Positions 53,113 through 62,608 of a DNA stretch of 64,000 nt are shown here, piece by piece. The notes under the pieces are model-generated. The model saw nothing but the letters and a program-made list of their open reading frames with translations. It did not search any database and was not told where the DNA came from. Where the stretch lies: positions 2,480,001 to 2,544,000 of the forward strand of contig NZ_CP154799.1 of assembly GCF_050920705.1 (NCBI RefSeq), written 5' to 3'. A program made the position numbers and the translations under genes. Each line of letters opens with the position of its first letter. The stretch's first letter is position 1. The stretch comes from Regnicoccus_A sp014224355. Lineage in GTDB: Bacteria; Cyanobacteriota; Cyanobacteriia; PCC-6307; Cyanobiaceae.

Positions 53113-53888
53113 GGCGCTGGCAGCAACTGCTCCAGGTAGGAGAGCGTGATCAGGCCGCGGGCACAAGCGGGGCCGTGCCGCACACCCACCGGGGCACCGG
53201 CCTCACCCAGGCCGTCCACCACACCGGAGGCCGCGGCATAGGCAGCAGGCGGCTCCTGAGAGGTGGCGGCACTGGGAGTCACCAGACAGGGCAGACCGGC
53301 CGCCGTGGCGGCCGCCAGCCCCGCCGGAGAATCCTCCAGCGCCACGGCCTGGGATGGGTTCAGCTTCAGGCGCTGCAGGGCCAGGTGGTAGGCCTCGGGG
53401 TCAGGCTTCTTGGCGCGCACATCCTCCCCGCAGATCCTGGGCGTCAGCAACTGGCTCCGGTCTCTGAGCTGGTTCTCCAGCAGGGCGGCCACCGCCTCCC
53501 GACCACTGGTGGTCACGATCGCCTGCCGAAGCCCGGCCGCCGCCGCCGCCTCGATCAGACGCCTCACTCCAGAGCGCAGGCGCACCTCGCCAGCCTCCAC
53601 AAGGGCGCGGTAGTGCCCCTGCTTGGCGTTATGCAGGGACTCGAGCAGCTCTGGGGCCGGCGCAGCTGCGCCTTGGCGGGAGAGAAACCAGTGCAGGCGC
53701 TCACGCCCACCGCTGATGGCCAGCAGCTTGATGTAGGTGCCCCGGTCCCAGTGCCAGGGAAGGCCATGCTGCTCAAAGGCTCGGTTGAAGGCGACCCGGT
53801 GGCCGTCAAGTTCGGTTTCGGCCAGGGTGCCGTCCACGTCCCAGAGCAGGGCGCGCAGGGAACCCTGGACAGCATCAGCAACCATCAC
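53109..53888 (-). CDS. HAD hydrolase, CbbY/Gph-like
   Basis: A 259-residue HAD phosphatase. Motifs: LLWDVDGTLAETELDGHRVAFNRAF (nucleophile Asp), VTTSGREAVAALL (motif II), KKPDPEAYHLALQRL (Lys) and VALEDSPAGLAAATAAGL (motif IV). The cap and the TELDGHRVAFNRAF segment are like CbbY, an enzyme removing xylulose-1,5-bisphosphate, a Rubisco inhibitor. It is the first of three coupled minus-strand genes with ycf20 and glyK, all plausibly tied to carbon fixation. The exact substrate is inferred. Confidence 0.8.
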   Translation of the reverse strand: MMVADAVQGSLRALLWDVDGTLAETELDGHRVAFNRAFEQHGLPWHWDRGTYIKLLAISGGRERLHWFLSRQGAAAPAPELLESLHNAKQGHYRALVEAGEVRLRSGVRRLIEAAAAAGLRQAIVTTSGREAVAALLENQLRDRSQLLTPRICGEDVRAKKPDPEAYHLALQRLKLNPSQAVALEDSPAGLAAATAAGLPCLVTPSAATSQEPPAAYAAASGVVDGLGEAGAPVGVRHGPACARGLITLSYLEQLLPAP

Positions 53889-54032
53889 ACCAGGCTAGGG
53901 GCTGGTTGTGAGGGTTCAGCAGCAGCCGGCTCAACCGCGGCAACCCGATCAGAATGATCCCGCACGCCTGAGGTTCCCCTGCCCTTCGACCCACCTGAGC
54001 AACGCTGGCAACTGCCCTCGCCCCTTCCGGCG

Positions 54033-55867
54033 TTGCCGGACGGGGCCACAGCCAGGGGAATGGCCGCCCTGGGCCTGCCGCCCGAGCTGCTGGCCGTGCT
54101 GCGCCGGCGGGGCTACGACAGCCCCGAGGCGATCACGGAACTGCTGGAGCCCAGCGCCGCACCCGATCCCCGGCAGCATTTCGCCGACCTCGAGCTGGCG
54201 GTGGAGCGCCTGGTGCGGGCCTGCGCCCAGGCCGAGCCCCTGGCGATCTGTGGCGACTATGACGCCGACGGCATGACCAGCACCGCCCTGCTGGTGGGGA
54301 TTCTGGCTCGGCTGGGGGCACGGCCGAGGGCCGCCATCCCCAGCCGCCAGGACGAGGGCTATGGCCTCAACGCCGCGATGGTGGACCGCCTGGCCGGCGA
54401 GGGGTGCGGCTGCTGGTGACGGTGGACAACGGCATCGCCGCCCGGGAGGCCCTGGATCGGGCCCGGCAGCTGGGCGTGGAGGTGATCCTCACCGACCACC
54501 ACAGCCTGCCTGCTGAATCCCCGCCCTACCTGGCGCTGCTGCATCCCGCCTGCACGCCCGAGGGTTCCCCCTACCGCGGCCTGGCGGGGGTAGGACTGGC
54601 CTATCTGCTGGCGATGGTGCTGTCCACGGAACTGGGCCGAGCCGATGCCACCGCCATGGCGCTGGACCTGTTCTGCATCGGCACGGTGGCCGACATGGCC
54701 CCCCTGCTGGGGGTGAACCGGCGCTGGCTGCGCGATGGCCTCAGGCGCCTGCATGCTTCACCCCTGCCCGGGCTGCAGGCCCTCCAGCGACTGGCGGGCC
54801 TGGGGGAGGTGCCCCTCGATGCCACAGCGGTGGCGTTCAAGCTGGCGCCGCGCATCAACGCCGTGGGGCGGCTTGGGGATCCGGCCCTGGTGGTGGATCT
54901 GCTCACCACAGAGGACCAGGACCGTGCCCTGGCCCTGGCCCAGGAGTGCGAGGCCCTCAACCGCCAGCGGCGCGAGCTCTGCGAGGCGATCGAGGCGGAG
55001 GCGGTGGCGCTGGTGGAGGCCGATGGCCCCGAGCCCACCCCCTTTCTGCTGCTCGCCCAGACCCACTGGCATCACGGGGTGATCGGCATCGTCGCGGCCA
55101 GGCTGGTGGAGCGTTACGGCTTGCCGGTGGCACTGCTCGCCGGGGAAGGGGGCGGCCGGTTGCGGGCGTCGGTACGGGCGCCCAGGGGCTTCGCGGTCGA
55201 TCGGGCCCTGGCCCACTGCGGCGCTCTGCTGGAGCGCCACGGCGGCCATCCCGCCGCCGGCGGCTTCACCGTGAAGGCCGAGCGGCTGGCGGATCTGCAT
55301 GAGCAGCTCAACCAGCTGGCAGCCAGCTGGCTGGGGGACCGGGGCAGCGGCTCGCCGGTGGAACCGGAAGCCTGCCTGGCCCTCAGCCGGATCACCCGCG
55401 GCTTCTGGCGCGACCTGCAACGACTGGAGCCCCTGGGGGCGGGGCTGCCGGCGCCGGTGTTCTGGAGCAATGGTTGCCGGGTGGTGAGCCAGCGGCTGCT
55501 GCGCGGCGGGCACCTTCAGCTGGAGCTGGAGCAGCAGGGCAGCCGCCTGCGGGCGATGGCCTGGCGCTGGCAGGGGGAGGGCACGGCTCCCGAGCTGGTG
55601 GATGTGGCCTATCGCCTGCGCAGCGACAGCTGGCAGGGGCAGGAACGGTTGCAACTGGAGCTGGTGGGGCTGCGTTGCAGCGGCAGCGGGGATGTGCTGC
55701 TCAAGCGGCGGCAGCGCTCCTACTGGTGCCGCCGTCAGGGTGATGGCGTCCTGATCCGCAACGAGGAAGGCCGGGAGCTCCACGTGGAACTCCCGGCTGT
55801 GGATCAGCCGACCTACCTGCGCACACTGATCGAAGAGGCCGCCCTGGCTCTTGGCCTTCAGGCCTGA
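54033..55867 (+). CDS. recJ: Single-stranded-DNA exonuclease RecJ (frameshifted)
   Basis: A DHH-family 5'-3' exonuclease. The DHH phosphoesterase motifs are CGDYDADGMTSTALLVGIL (motif I), LVTVDNGIAAREALD, ILTDHHSLPAE (DHH-like) and the later GGHPAAGGFTV (DHHA1). The C-terminal OB fold follows. The frame shifts at the G4 run 54401-54404; one more G reads GEGVRLLVTVDNGIAA. Protein-like sequence (PFDPPEQRWQLPSPLP) continues upstream of TTG 54033, so the true start may lie farther left at a non-standard codon or behind another indel. Confidence 0.88.
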
Positions 55868-55889
55868 GCGGTTGATCAAGATCAACCGC
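55868..55889. other. Perfect hairpin between recJ and psb30
   Basis: GCGGTTGATC-AA-GATCAACCGC, a 10-bp perfect stem with a 2-base centre, begins immediately after the recJ stop and lies between two convergent genes. There is no T run on either strand, so it is not a classical intrinsic terminator. It may still block or protect transcript ends. Confidence 0.45.
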
Positions 55890-55911
55890 CCGGTTCAGAT
55901 CCCCAGGCGGA

Positions 55912-56019
55912 TCAGAGAGCCCCGCGCTTGTAGAAGAGGATGAAGATCACGGCCGGACCCGCCAGGGTGACCAGGGCCAGCGCCAGAAAGTTGGCGATCA
56001 GATGGAAATCGATTCCCAT
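55912..56019 (-). CDS. psb30: Photosystem II reaction center protein Psb30 (Ycf12)
   Basis: A 35-residue single-helix protein, MGIDFHLIANFLALALVTLAG then PAVIFILFYKRGAL. Size, N-terminal acidic residue, helix and basic end match Psb30/Ycf12, a peripheral PSII core subunit near cytochrome b559. Start ATG 56019. It stands alone on the minus strand. Confidence 0.9.
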   Translation of the reverse strand: MGIDFHLIANFLALALVTLAGPAVIFILFYKRGAL

Positions 56020-56136
56020 GGATGCGGCGCTCGGATGTAAGGCGTTCCGGGAGACAGCGTACGAGTCGTGGAAGCCCCGGGCAGTGCTGCTCCCATGCCA
56101 CTGTGACGGCTTGTCACAGCCGTTGGAGCCGATCGG

Positions 56137-56541
56137 ATGGGAGCCGGACCCCACTGGAGCTGCATCAGCGGGTGCGGAGCCTGCTGCCGACTGGACCCGG
56201 AGCTAAGGGGCGAGGCCCTCGAGGTGCTCAGCGACGAGCAGCGGCAGCTGTACCTGTCGATGGTGGGAGCAGACGGCTGGTGCCGCCACTTCAACACTGG
56301 GTCCAGAACCTGCCGGATCTATGCCGAGAGGCCCGACTTCTGCCGGGTGGGGGCCCTGGCCCAGCTGTTCGCCGTGGCCGACGAATCCGGCGAAGCCTTC
56401 GCGATCGCCTGCTGCCGTCAGCAGATCCGAGAGGAATATGGGGGGCGTTCCATTGTGTTGCGTCGGTTCGAGCGGGCCACCCGGCAGCCGGGTGGCCGCA
56501 GAGCGGCCCAGCCCGCCTCCGACCTCCTGATCCAGCCATGA
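56137..56541 (+). CDS. YkgJ family cysteine-cluster protein
   Basis: A 134-residue protein with the CxxxCxxCC-type cluster: CISGCGACCRL near residue 9-19, then WCRHFNTGSRTCRIYAERPDFCR and CCRQQIREEYG. These cysteines bind zinc or an iron-sulfur cluster in the YkgJ/UPF0153 family. Its stop overlaps the ATG of the following GDT1-like gene (ATGA). Function is unknown. Confidence 0.88.
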   Translation: MGAGPHWSCISGCGACCRLDPELRGEALEVLSDEQRQLYLSMVGADGWCRHFNTGSRTCRIYAERPDFCRVGALAQLFAVADESGEAFAIACCRQQIREEYGGRSIVLRRFERATRQPGGRRAAQPASDLLIQP

Positions 56542-56975
56542 GCGACAGCGTCGACCCCAGCGCCAGTCCGGAGCCCGTGGTGCCGGAGCCAGACTCAGAA
56601 CCCGCCGGTGAAGCGAGCGGCTTCGAAACCGATGGCGAAGCAACGGTGACCACGGAACCGATGGATTTCATGGCGGTGGCCCTCACCACCTTCACCACGG
56701 TCTTCCTGGCCGAACTGGGCGACAAGACCCAGCTGGCGGCTCTGCTGCTCTCGGCCGAATCCGGGCGGCCCGGCCTGGTATTCGCCGGAGCCGCCCTGGC
56801 CCTGATCTGCTCCAGCCTGGTGGGGGTGTTGCTTGGCCGCTGGTTGGCCGCGGTGATGCCCGCCCAGCGCCTGGAGCGGATTTCTGGGGTGCTGATGGTG
56901 TCCCTCGGCCTCTGGCTGGGGGGTCAGGCCAGCCTGGGCCTGCTCCAGCCTGTCCTGACCTTGCCCAATCCCTGA
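56538..56975 (+). CDS. GDT1/TMEM165-type half transporter, first subunit
   Basis: A 145-residue membrane protein of the UPF0016/GDT1 family. A long acidic N-terminal extension of about 45 residues precedes three helices. The family motif ELGDKTQLA is in FTTVFLAELGDKTQLAALLLS. Full-length family members, such as the manganese exporter Mnx, contain two such motifs; this protein has one. The second follows as a separate gene 18 bases later. Together they likely form a manganese/calcium exporter. Confidence 0.88.
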   Translation: MSDSVDPSASPEPVVPEPDSEPAGEASGFETDGEATVTTEPMDFMAVALTTFTTVFLAELGDKTQLAALLLSAESGRPGLVFAGAALALICSSLVGVLLGRWLAAVMPAQRLERISGVLMVSLGLWLGGQASLGLLQPVLTLPNP

Positions 56976-56993
56976 GATCCCCCCGGTCCAGCC

Positions 56994-57278
56994 ATGCAGC
57001 TGCCCCTCCTGGCCTCCACCTTCCTGACGGTGTTCGTGGCCGAACTGGGCGACAAGACCCAGCTCACGATCGTGACGATCAGCGGCACCTCCAGCAACAC
57101 CCTGGCGGTGTTCCTGGGCAGCGCGGGGGCCCTGGTGCTCGCCAGCCTGCTGGGAGCCCTGGCGGGGGGCTCGCTCTCCAGCCTGATCCCCCCTGATGCT
57201 CTGCAGCTGGCGGCCTCGCTGGGCTTCCTGGTGATCGGTCTGCGGCTGATCCTGCGCTCCGGAACCGACGCTCCGTAA
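56994..57278 (+). CDS. GDT1/TMEM165-type half transporter, second subunit
   Basis: A 94-residue protein with three helices and the same motif in FLTVFVAELGDKTQLTIVTIS. It pairs with the preceding gene to give the two-motif set normally found in one polypeptide. A heterodimer would rebuild the complete metal site. Cation export to the thylakoid lumen or outside is the likely role, by analogy with Mnx. Confidence 0.88.
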   Translation: MQLPLLASTFLTVFVAELGDKTQLTIVTISGTSSNTLAVFLGSAGALVLASLLGALAGGSLSSLIPPDALQLAASLGFLVIGLRLILRSGTDAP

Positions 57279-57375
57279 AGTTGTTGCCGGAGACATCGAT
57301 GCCCCGGGGCTTCGCTGCATGCCCCTGCCGGCTTCCTGCCGCGCGCCTCACCTCCAACTCCGCGTTGTCTGTTCG

Positions 57376-59677
57376 ATGAAGTTCACGGTCGCCCATCTGC
57401 TCGACCAGCTCCCCGCCGCTGATGCCCTGCCGGTGGCCAGGCTCGAGAAAGCGCTTGGCCTGAGCCTCAAGCCGGACAAGTCCCAGTTGCGCATTGCCCT
57501 GGAGGGCCTGAGCCGGCTGGGGGTGCTGGTGGAAACCGAGGACGGCATCCAGCGGCGTCAGGACGACACCCTGATCGAAGCCCGTCTGCGCTGCTCCAGC
57601 AAGGGCTTCTGCTTTGCCCTGCGCGAGGACGGTGGTGAAGACATCTACATCCGGGATCACCAGCTCAACCACGCCTGGAACGGCGACCGCGTGCTGGTGC
57701 GCATCACCAGGGAAGGGGGCGCCGCCGCTCTCCCGAAGGGGGTGTCCAGTGCATCCTCGAGCGGGCCACCACTCACCTGCTCGCCCAGGTGGAACAGCAG
57801 GAGGACCGACTCCTGGCCGTCCCCCTCGACGACCGGCTGCTGACTTCGGTGGAGCTGCCTGGCTCTGACGCCAGCTACCTGGATCCCGAGAAGCAGTCGG
57901 TGGTGGAGGTGCTGCTCGACCGCTATCCGGTGGCGCAGTTCCCACCCCTGGGCCACGTCGAGCGGCGGCTGCCGATCAATGGCGGTGAGGAAGCCGATCT
58001 CGATCTGCTGCTCACCAAGCACGGACTGCGCCAGCGCCCGGCTGCCCCTCGCTCGAGCCTGAAGGCTCCCGGCGAGAAAGGCCGCACCGACCTGACGGCC
58101 CTGTCCACCCTGGTGCTCAACAGCTGGAGTGGTGCGGACGCCCCCATCCTGCCAGCCATCTCCCTGGAGGAAGGCGAGGAGGGCCTGAGGATCTGGGTCC
58201 ATGTGCCTGCCCTGGCGGAGCGGCTCACCCCCGGCGGCAGCCTCGATCTCTGGCTGCGGGACCAGGCTGAATCCATCTGCCTCGGCCGCCGCTGGCTGCC
58301 CATGCTCAGCCCGGCCCTGGGCAAGGCCGCCGCCTTCAAGCCCGGTGAGGTGCAGGCCGCCGTTTCGGTGGGCCTGCGTTGCAACGACCAGGGAGAGCTG
58401 AGCGACTACCGCTTTGCGCTCACCAGCGTCAAGGTGGACGCGGTGGTGGATGACGCCGCCCTGCAGGCCCTGGCGGACCGCAAGCCCAAGGCCCGCACCA
58501 CCCCGGCGGCGCTGAAGCCGATCAAGGATCAGCTGCCCCAGCTGGAGCGGCTGGTGGAGATCACGGCGCTGCTGCGCCAGCGGCGGCTTGAGGCCGGATC
58601 CCTGGAGCTTGATCTCCCCCGCCCCAGCCTGGAGGCTCTGGGAGACCTCTGCATCCCCGCCCCGGAGGAACGTCGCCATGGCTGGATGGTGCAGCTGCCG
58701 GCCCACCGACCCACCGCTCTGCTGCGCGAGCTGGTGATCCTCGCCGGCCGTGCCCTCGGTACCCACCTGGCGGCCCTCGGGCTGCCGGCCCTGTTTGCCG
58801 TCAACCCTGCGGCGGAGGGCTCCGAGATCAATGAGGTGGCCAAGGCGGCCCTCGGTCTCGACATCCCTGTGGAGCTGAGCGACGACGGCAATGCCCCGGC
58901 CGCCCACGACCTGGTGGCCATCTTCGCGGCCACCGACCGCAGCAGGGTGCTGCAACGTCAGCTCAGCGACGTCATTCCTCCCGTCCAGCTGAGCGCCACG
59001 GCGGAGGCCCATCAGTTGGCCTGCGAGCCGGCCGCTTACGCCCCCTGGTGCCTGCCCTCCCTGCACTACGCCGATCTCTGGAACCAGCAGGTGCTGGTGC
59101 TGCTGCTCACCGAAGGCAAGGACCGTCCCAGTGTGCGCCACAAGACCAGGGTCGACCTGGCCAGCGCCAGCTGCCACGGCACGATCGACTGGCCGCTGCT
59201 CACCCCCACCCAGCTCGCCGAGCTGCAGCAGGGCCGCAGCGATGCAATGGTGCAGCGGCTCAACGGCCGGGCACGCTTTGCGGCCGACGTGGAGGCCGAC
59301 CTGGTGGCCATGGCCCAGGCCCGGGCGGCGGAACCCCTGGTGGGCCAGACCCTCACCGGCGTGATCAGCGGCGTGCAGAGCTACGGCTTCTTCGTGGAGA
59401 TCCCCCCTCCCAGGTGGAGGGTCTGGTGCACGTGAGTTCCCTGAAGGACGACTGGTACGAATACCGCTCCCGCCAGAACCGTCTGGTGGGCCGAAAGAAC
59501 CGCCGTACCTACATGCTTGGTGATCAGGTGGAGGTTCAGATCCAGAACGTCGACGCTCTGCGCCATCAGATCGATCTGGCCGTGCTGCTGCCAGAAGGCG
59601 AGGAGGAGGGCGTCGAGGACGGAATCGAGAAGGGCAGCCCGACAGTGGATGCCGGCTCCGAAGACCGGGGGGATTGA
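57376..59677 (+). CDS. RNB-family exoribonuclease (RNase R/II-like), two frameshifts
   Basis: A ribonuclease with an N-terminal helix and cold-shock-like part (MKFTVAHLLDQLPAADALP, RCSSKGFCFALREDGGEDIYI), a diverged RNB catalytic region (IWVHVPALAERLTPGGSLD, ICLGRRWLPML, AINEVAKAALGL-type region) and a C-terminal S1 domain (GQTLTGVISGVQSYGFFVEI then VEGLVHVSSLKDDWYEY). The frame breaks at the G5 run 57715-57719 and the C6 run 59402-59407; one extra base at each restores REGGRRRSPEGGVQ and EIPPSQVEGLVH. It is therefore probably intact in the organism. It degrades RNA 3'-5'. Confidence 0.85.
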
Positions 59678-60304
59678 GTGATGGACCCGGTGGTTCTGGC
59701 GGTGTCGGGTGCCTCCGCCATGCCCCTGGCCGAGCGCGCCCTTCAGCTGCTGCTGGAGGCCGGTGAAACGGTCGAACTGATCGTCAGCCGCGGCGCCCTC
59801 GGGGTCTGGCTGGCGGAGCAGGGGGTGCGCATTCCGGCCGAACCCGATCTCCAGACCCGGTTCTGGCGGGAGCGCACGGGCACAGGCACCGGCTCGTTGC
59901 GCTGCCACCGATGGAACGACCAGGCGGCGGCGATCGCCAGTGGCAGCTTCCGCACCCGCGGCATGGTGATCCTGCCGGCGAGCATGGGAACAGTGGGGCG
60001 CATCGCCAGCGGCGTGGCTCTCGACCTGGTGGAGCGGGTGGCTGATGTACACCTCAAGGAGGGACGGCCCCTGGTGATTGCTCCCAGGGAGATGCCCTGG
60101 AACCTGGTGCACCTGCGCAACCTGACGGCCCTGGCCGAGGCGGGGGCACGCATCTCACCACCGATCCCCGCCTGGTATCACCACCCCACCAGCCTGGAGG
60201 ACATGGTCGACTTTCTGGTGATCCGGGTGTTCGATGGCCTGGGCTACGACCTCGGCGCCCTGCGGCGCTGGGATGGTCCGGTGGCCGCCGCGGCCAGCCT
60301 CTGA
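59678..60304 (+). CDS. ubiX: Flavin prenyltransferase UbiX
   Basis: A 208-residue protein that makes prenylated FMN for UbiD-type decarboxylases. Motifs: VVLAVSGASAMPLAERALQLLLEAG (FMN/Ser site), MVILPASMGTVGRIASGVALDLVERVADVHLKEGRPLVIAPREMPWN and a C-terminal arginine/tyrosine region. GTG 59678 or ATG 59681 both fit. It starts at the stop of the exoribonuclease. Quinone synthesis is the likely pathway, alongside the Coq4-like gene. Confidence 0.9.
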   Translation: MMDPVVLAVSGASAMPLAERALQLLLEAGETVELIVSRGALGVWLAEQGVRIPAEPDLQTRFWRERTGTGTGSLRCHRWNDQAAAIASGSFRTRGMVILPASMGTVGRIASGVALDLVERVADVHLKEGRPLVIAPREMPWNLVHLRNLTALAEAGARISPPIPAWYHHPTSLEDMVDFLVIRVFDGLGYDLGALRRWDGPVAAAASL

Positions 60305-60345
60305 GCACCGCCTGCCGGTCTGTTTCGCGGACTGATCTCTCCTCT

Positions 60346-60848
60346 GTGCTGCAACGCCTCCTGCTTCTGCCTCTGCTGGCCCCACTGCTGGCCGTGCTTC
60401 TGGTGGCGGCCTTCAACCCCCCCCCCCCACTCGCCTGCGGCTGCTGATCTGGACATCGCCGGCCCTGCCGATCGGGGCCTGGATGGCCCTGGCGGCCAGC
60501 GGTGGCGCAGCCCTCAGCGCCGGTCTGACGGCCCTGGCCCTGCAGCAATCGGGTGATCAGCCCCTGCGGCGGCGATCGGTGCAACCCCTTGGAGCCCGCG
60601 ATCGGCGCGAATCTGAACCCTGGGAGGAGATGCCCGAGCCCGAGGCGAGGCGCCAGAGGCACCAGCCGCCCACGGACAGCGCCGGCCCCGAGCGGGCGCC
60701 CCAGGATCCGCCGCCCACCCTCTCAGTGCCGTTCCGGATCCTGCGCACCGGCAGCGGCGACGGTCCTGCCGGCACCCCCGCCGCGGCCACGCCCTCCACC
60801 AGCCCGGATGCCGAGGGCTGGGAGGTGCCCGCCGGCGACGACTGGTGA
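60346..60848 (+). CDS. Membrane hypothetical protein, frameshift at a C12 tract
   Basis: From GTG 60346 the reading gives a signal or anchor helix (LQRLLLLPLLAPLLAVLLVAAFN), then a 12-base C run (60417-60428) after which the frame changes. The next frame gives TRLRLLIWTSPALPIGAW, a second helix (MALAASGGAALSAGLTALAL) and a proline-rich tail ending EVPAGDDW. One base more, or two fewer, in the tract would join them. No family is known to me. Confidence 0.5.
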
Positions 60849-60947
60849 GGCCCCCCAGGAACCTGGAGCACCTCGGAGAAGCGGCGATGGAGTGCCGTGC
60901 GGGGATGCCTAAAGTCGGATCAGTGTTTCGAGCCGAGGCTCCATCCC

Positions 60948-61370
60948 GTGAGCGACTCCGCCAGCCCCGCACCGAAGCCTGCTCCTGCGGCAGCCAAGGT
61001 CAAGCCGCCGGCTCTGGAGGACAAGCCCTTTGCCGAGTTCATTCCCGAGATCTTCCTGCCGGCCCTTCTCAAGGCGATCACAGCCTTCGGCGGTGCGACT
61101 CCGCAGCTGAGTTTCGTGCAGGCAGCCATGCCGGTGGTGGGCAGCTCCTGCTGGCAGGTCATGGGCACCTTCCCGGGAGAACGCCGGTTCTGGCTCTGCT
61201 TCACCGAGGCCAGCATCAGCTCCGCCAAGACCATCTCCCTGGCTGAGGGGGGCAGTGAGCCGAGCCTGCTGGAGTCATTCCTGATCGACGAGAAGAAGAC
61301 GACCCTGCCCCTGCTGGTCTCACGGGTGGTCTCCCGGCTGAACAGCCAGAAGTGGCTGGGGCCCAACTGA
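60948..61370 (+). CDS. DUF2996 domain protein
   Basis: A 140-residue protein with an Ala/Pro/Lys-rich N-terminal stretch and the DUF2996 pattern KPFAEFIPEIFLPALLKAIT, MPVVGSSCWQVMGTFPGERRFWLCF, and LESFLIDEKKTTLPLLVSRVVSRLN. The GTG at 60948 is the likely start. The family is cyanobacterial and plastid-related; its role is unclear. acsF follows 106 bases later. Confidence 0.85.
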   Translation: MSDSASPAPKPAPAAAKVKPPALEDKPFAEFIPEIFLPALLKAITAFGGATPQLSFVQAAMPVVGSSCWQVMGTFPGERRFWLCFTEASISSAKTISLAEGGSEPSLLESFLIDEKKTTLPLLVSRVVSRLNSQKWLGPN

Positions 61371-61476
61371 GCCGCCAGACCAAACCCCAACGACCACTCC
61401 ACAGCTGCTTCACATCCGGACCGTGAGCGCTGAAAGCCCTTCTACGATGGAGCGAACACTCCGCTGGTCTGCTCGC

Positions 61477-62568
61477 ATGGTGCCCCCCGTCGCTGCGCCC
61501 ACCGCCTCCCGTGGCACCAACGCCCCTGAAGCCCAGGCCTTCAAGGAGCCGGTGAAGGACACGATCCTCACCCCCCGCTTCTACACCACGGATTTCGAGG
61601 CGATGGCCGCCATGGATCTGCGGCCCAACGAGCAGGAGCTCGAAGCGATCTGCGAGGAGTTCCGCAAGGACTACAACCGCCACCACTTCGTGCGCAACGA
61701 GGAGTTCGACGGCGCCGCCGACAAGCTCGATCCCGAAACCCGCAAGGTGTTCGTGGAGTTCCTTGAGCAGAGCTGCACCTCGGAGTTCTCCGGATTCCTG
61801 CTCTACAAGGAGCTGAGCCGCCGGATCAAGGAGAAGAATCCACTGCTGGCGGAGTGTTTTGCCCACATGGCCCGGGATGAGGCGCGCCATGCCGGATTCC
61901 TGAACAAGTCGATGGGTGATTTCGGCCTGCAGCTGGATCTCGGCTTCCTCACCGCCAACAAGGCCTACACCTTCTTCAAACCGAAGTTCATCTTCTACGC
62001 CACCTACCTCTCCGAGAAGATCGGCTACTGGCGTTACATCGCCATCTACCGCCACCTGCAGAAGCACCCCGAAAGCAAGATCTTCCCGATCTTCAACTTC
62101 TTTGAGAACTGGTGCCAGGACGAGAACCGCCACGGCGATTTCTTCGATGCCCTGATGAAGGCCCAGCCCGACACCGTCCGTGGTCTGCAGGCCCGGCTGT
62201 GGTGCCGCTTCTTCCTTCTGGCGGTCTTCGCCACCATGTACGTGCGCGATGTGGCCCGCAAGGAGTTCTACGAGGCGCTCGGTCTCGATGCCCGCGAGTA
62301 CGACAGGATGGTGATCGCCAAGACCAACGAAACGTCGGCCCGCGTCTTCCCCGTCGTGCTCAATGTGGAGCATCCCAAGTTCTACACACGCCTGGAGCGG
62401 ATCGTCACCAACAACGCCGCCCTCAGCGAGGCCGAGGCCAGCGAAGCCCCGGCCCCGATCAGGGCCCTGCGCAAGCTCCCCTACTGGATGGCCAATGGCC
62501 TGGAGATGGCCAAGCTGTTCCTGATGGCGCCGATCCGCAGCGAGGAGTTTCAGCCTGCCGTGCGCTGA
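61477..62568 (+). CDS. acsF: Mg-protoporphyrin IX monomethyl ester oxidative cyclase
   Basis: A 363-residue di-iron enzyme that builds ring E of chlorophyll using oxygen. The N-terminal AFKEPVKDTILTPRFYTTDF is family-specific. Di-iron ligands lie in VEFLEQSCTSEFSGFLLYKEL, CFAHMARDEARHAGFLNKS and NFFENWCQDENRHGDFFDAL (EXXH types). The C-terminus ends LFLMAPIRSEEFQPAVR. ATG 61477 is chosen; ATG 61447 is possible. It shows aerobic chlorophyll synthesis. Confidence 0.95.
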   Translation: MVPPVAAPTASRGTNAPEAQAFKEPVKDTILTPRFYTTDFEAMAAMDLRPNEQELEAICEEFRKDYNRHHFVRNEEFDGAADKLDPETRKVFVEFLEQSCTSEFSGFLLYKELSRRIKEKNPLLAECFAHMARDEARHAGFLNKSMGDFGLQLDLGFLTANKAYTFFKPKFIFYATYLSEKIGYWRYIAIYRHLQKHPESKIFPIFNFFENWCQDENRHGDFFDALMKAQPDTVRGLQARLWCRFFLLAVFATMYVRDVARKEFYEALGLDAREYDRMVIAKTNETSARVFPVVLNVEHPKFYTRLERIVTNNAALSEAEASEAPAPIRALRKLPYWMANGLEMAKLFLMAPIRSEEFQPAVR

Positions 62569-62608
62569 GGGTCAGCCTGGTTAGCCTGACGGTCCTCTCT
62601 GAACCGTC

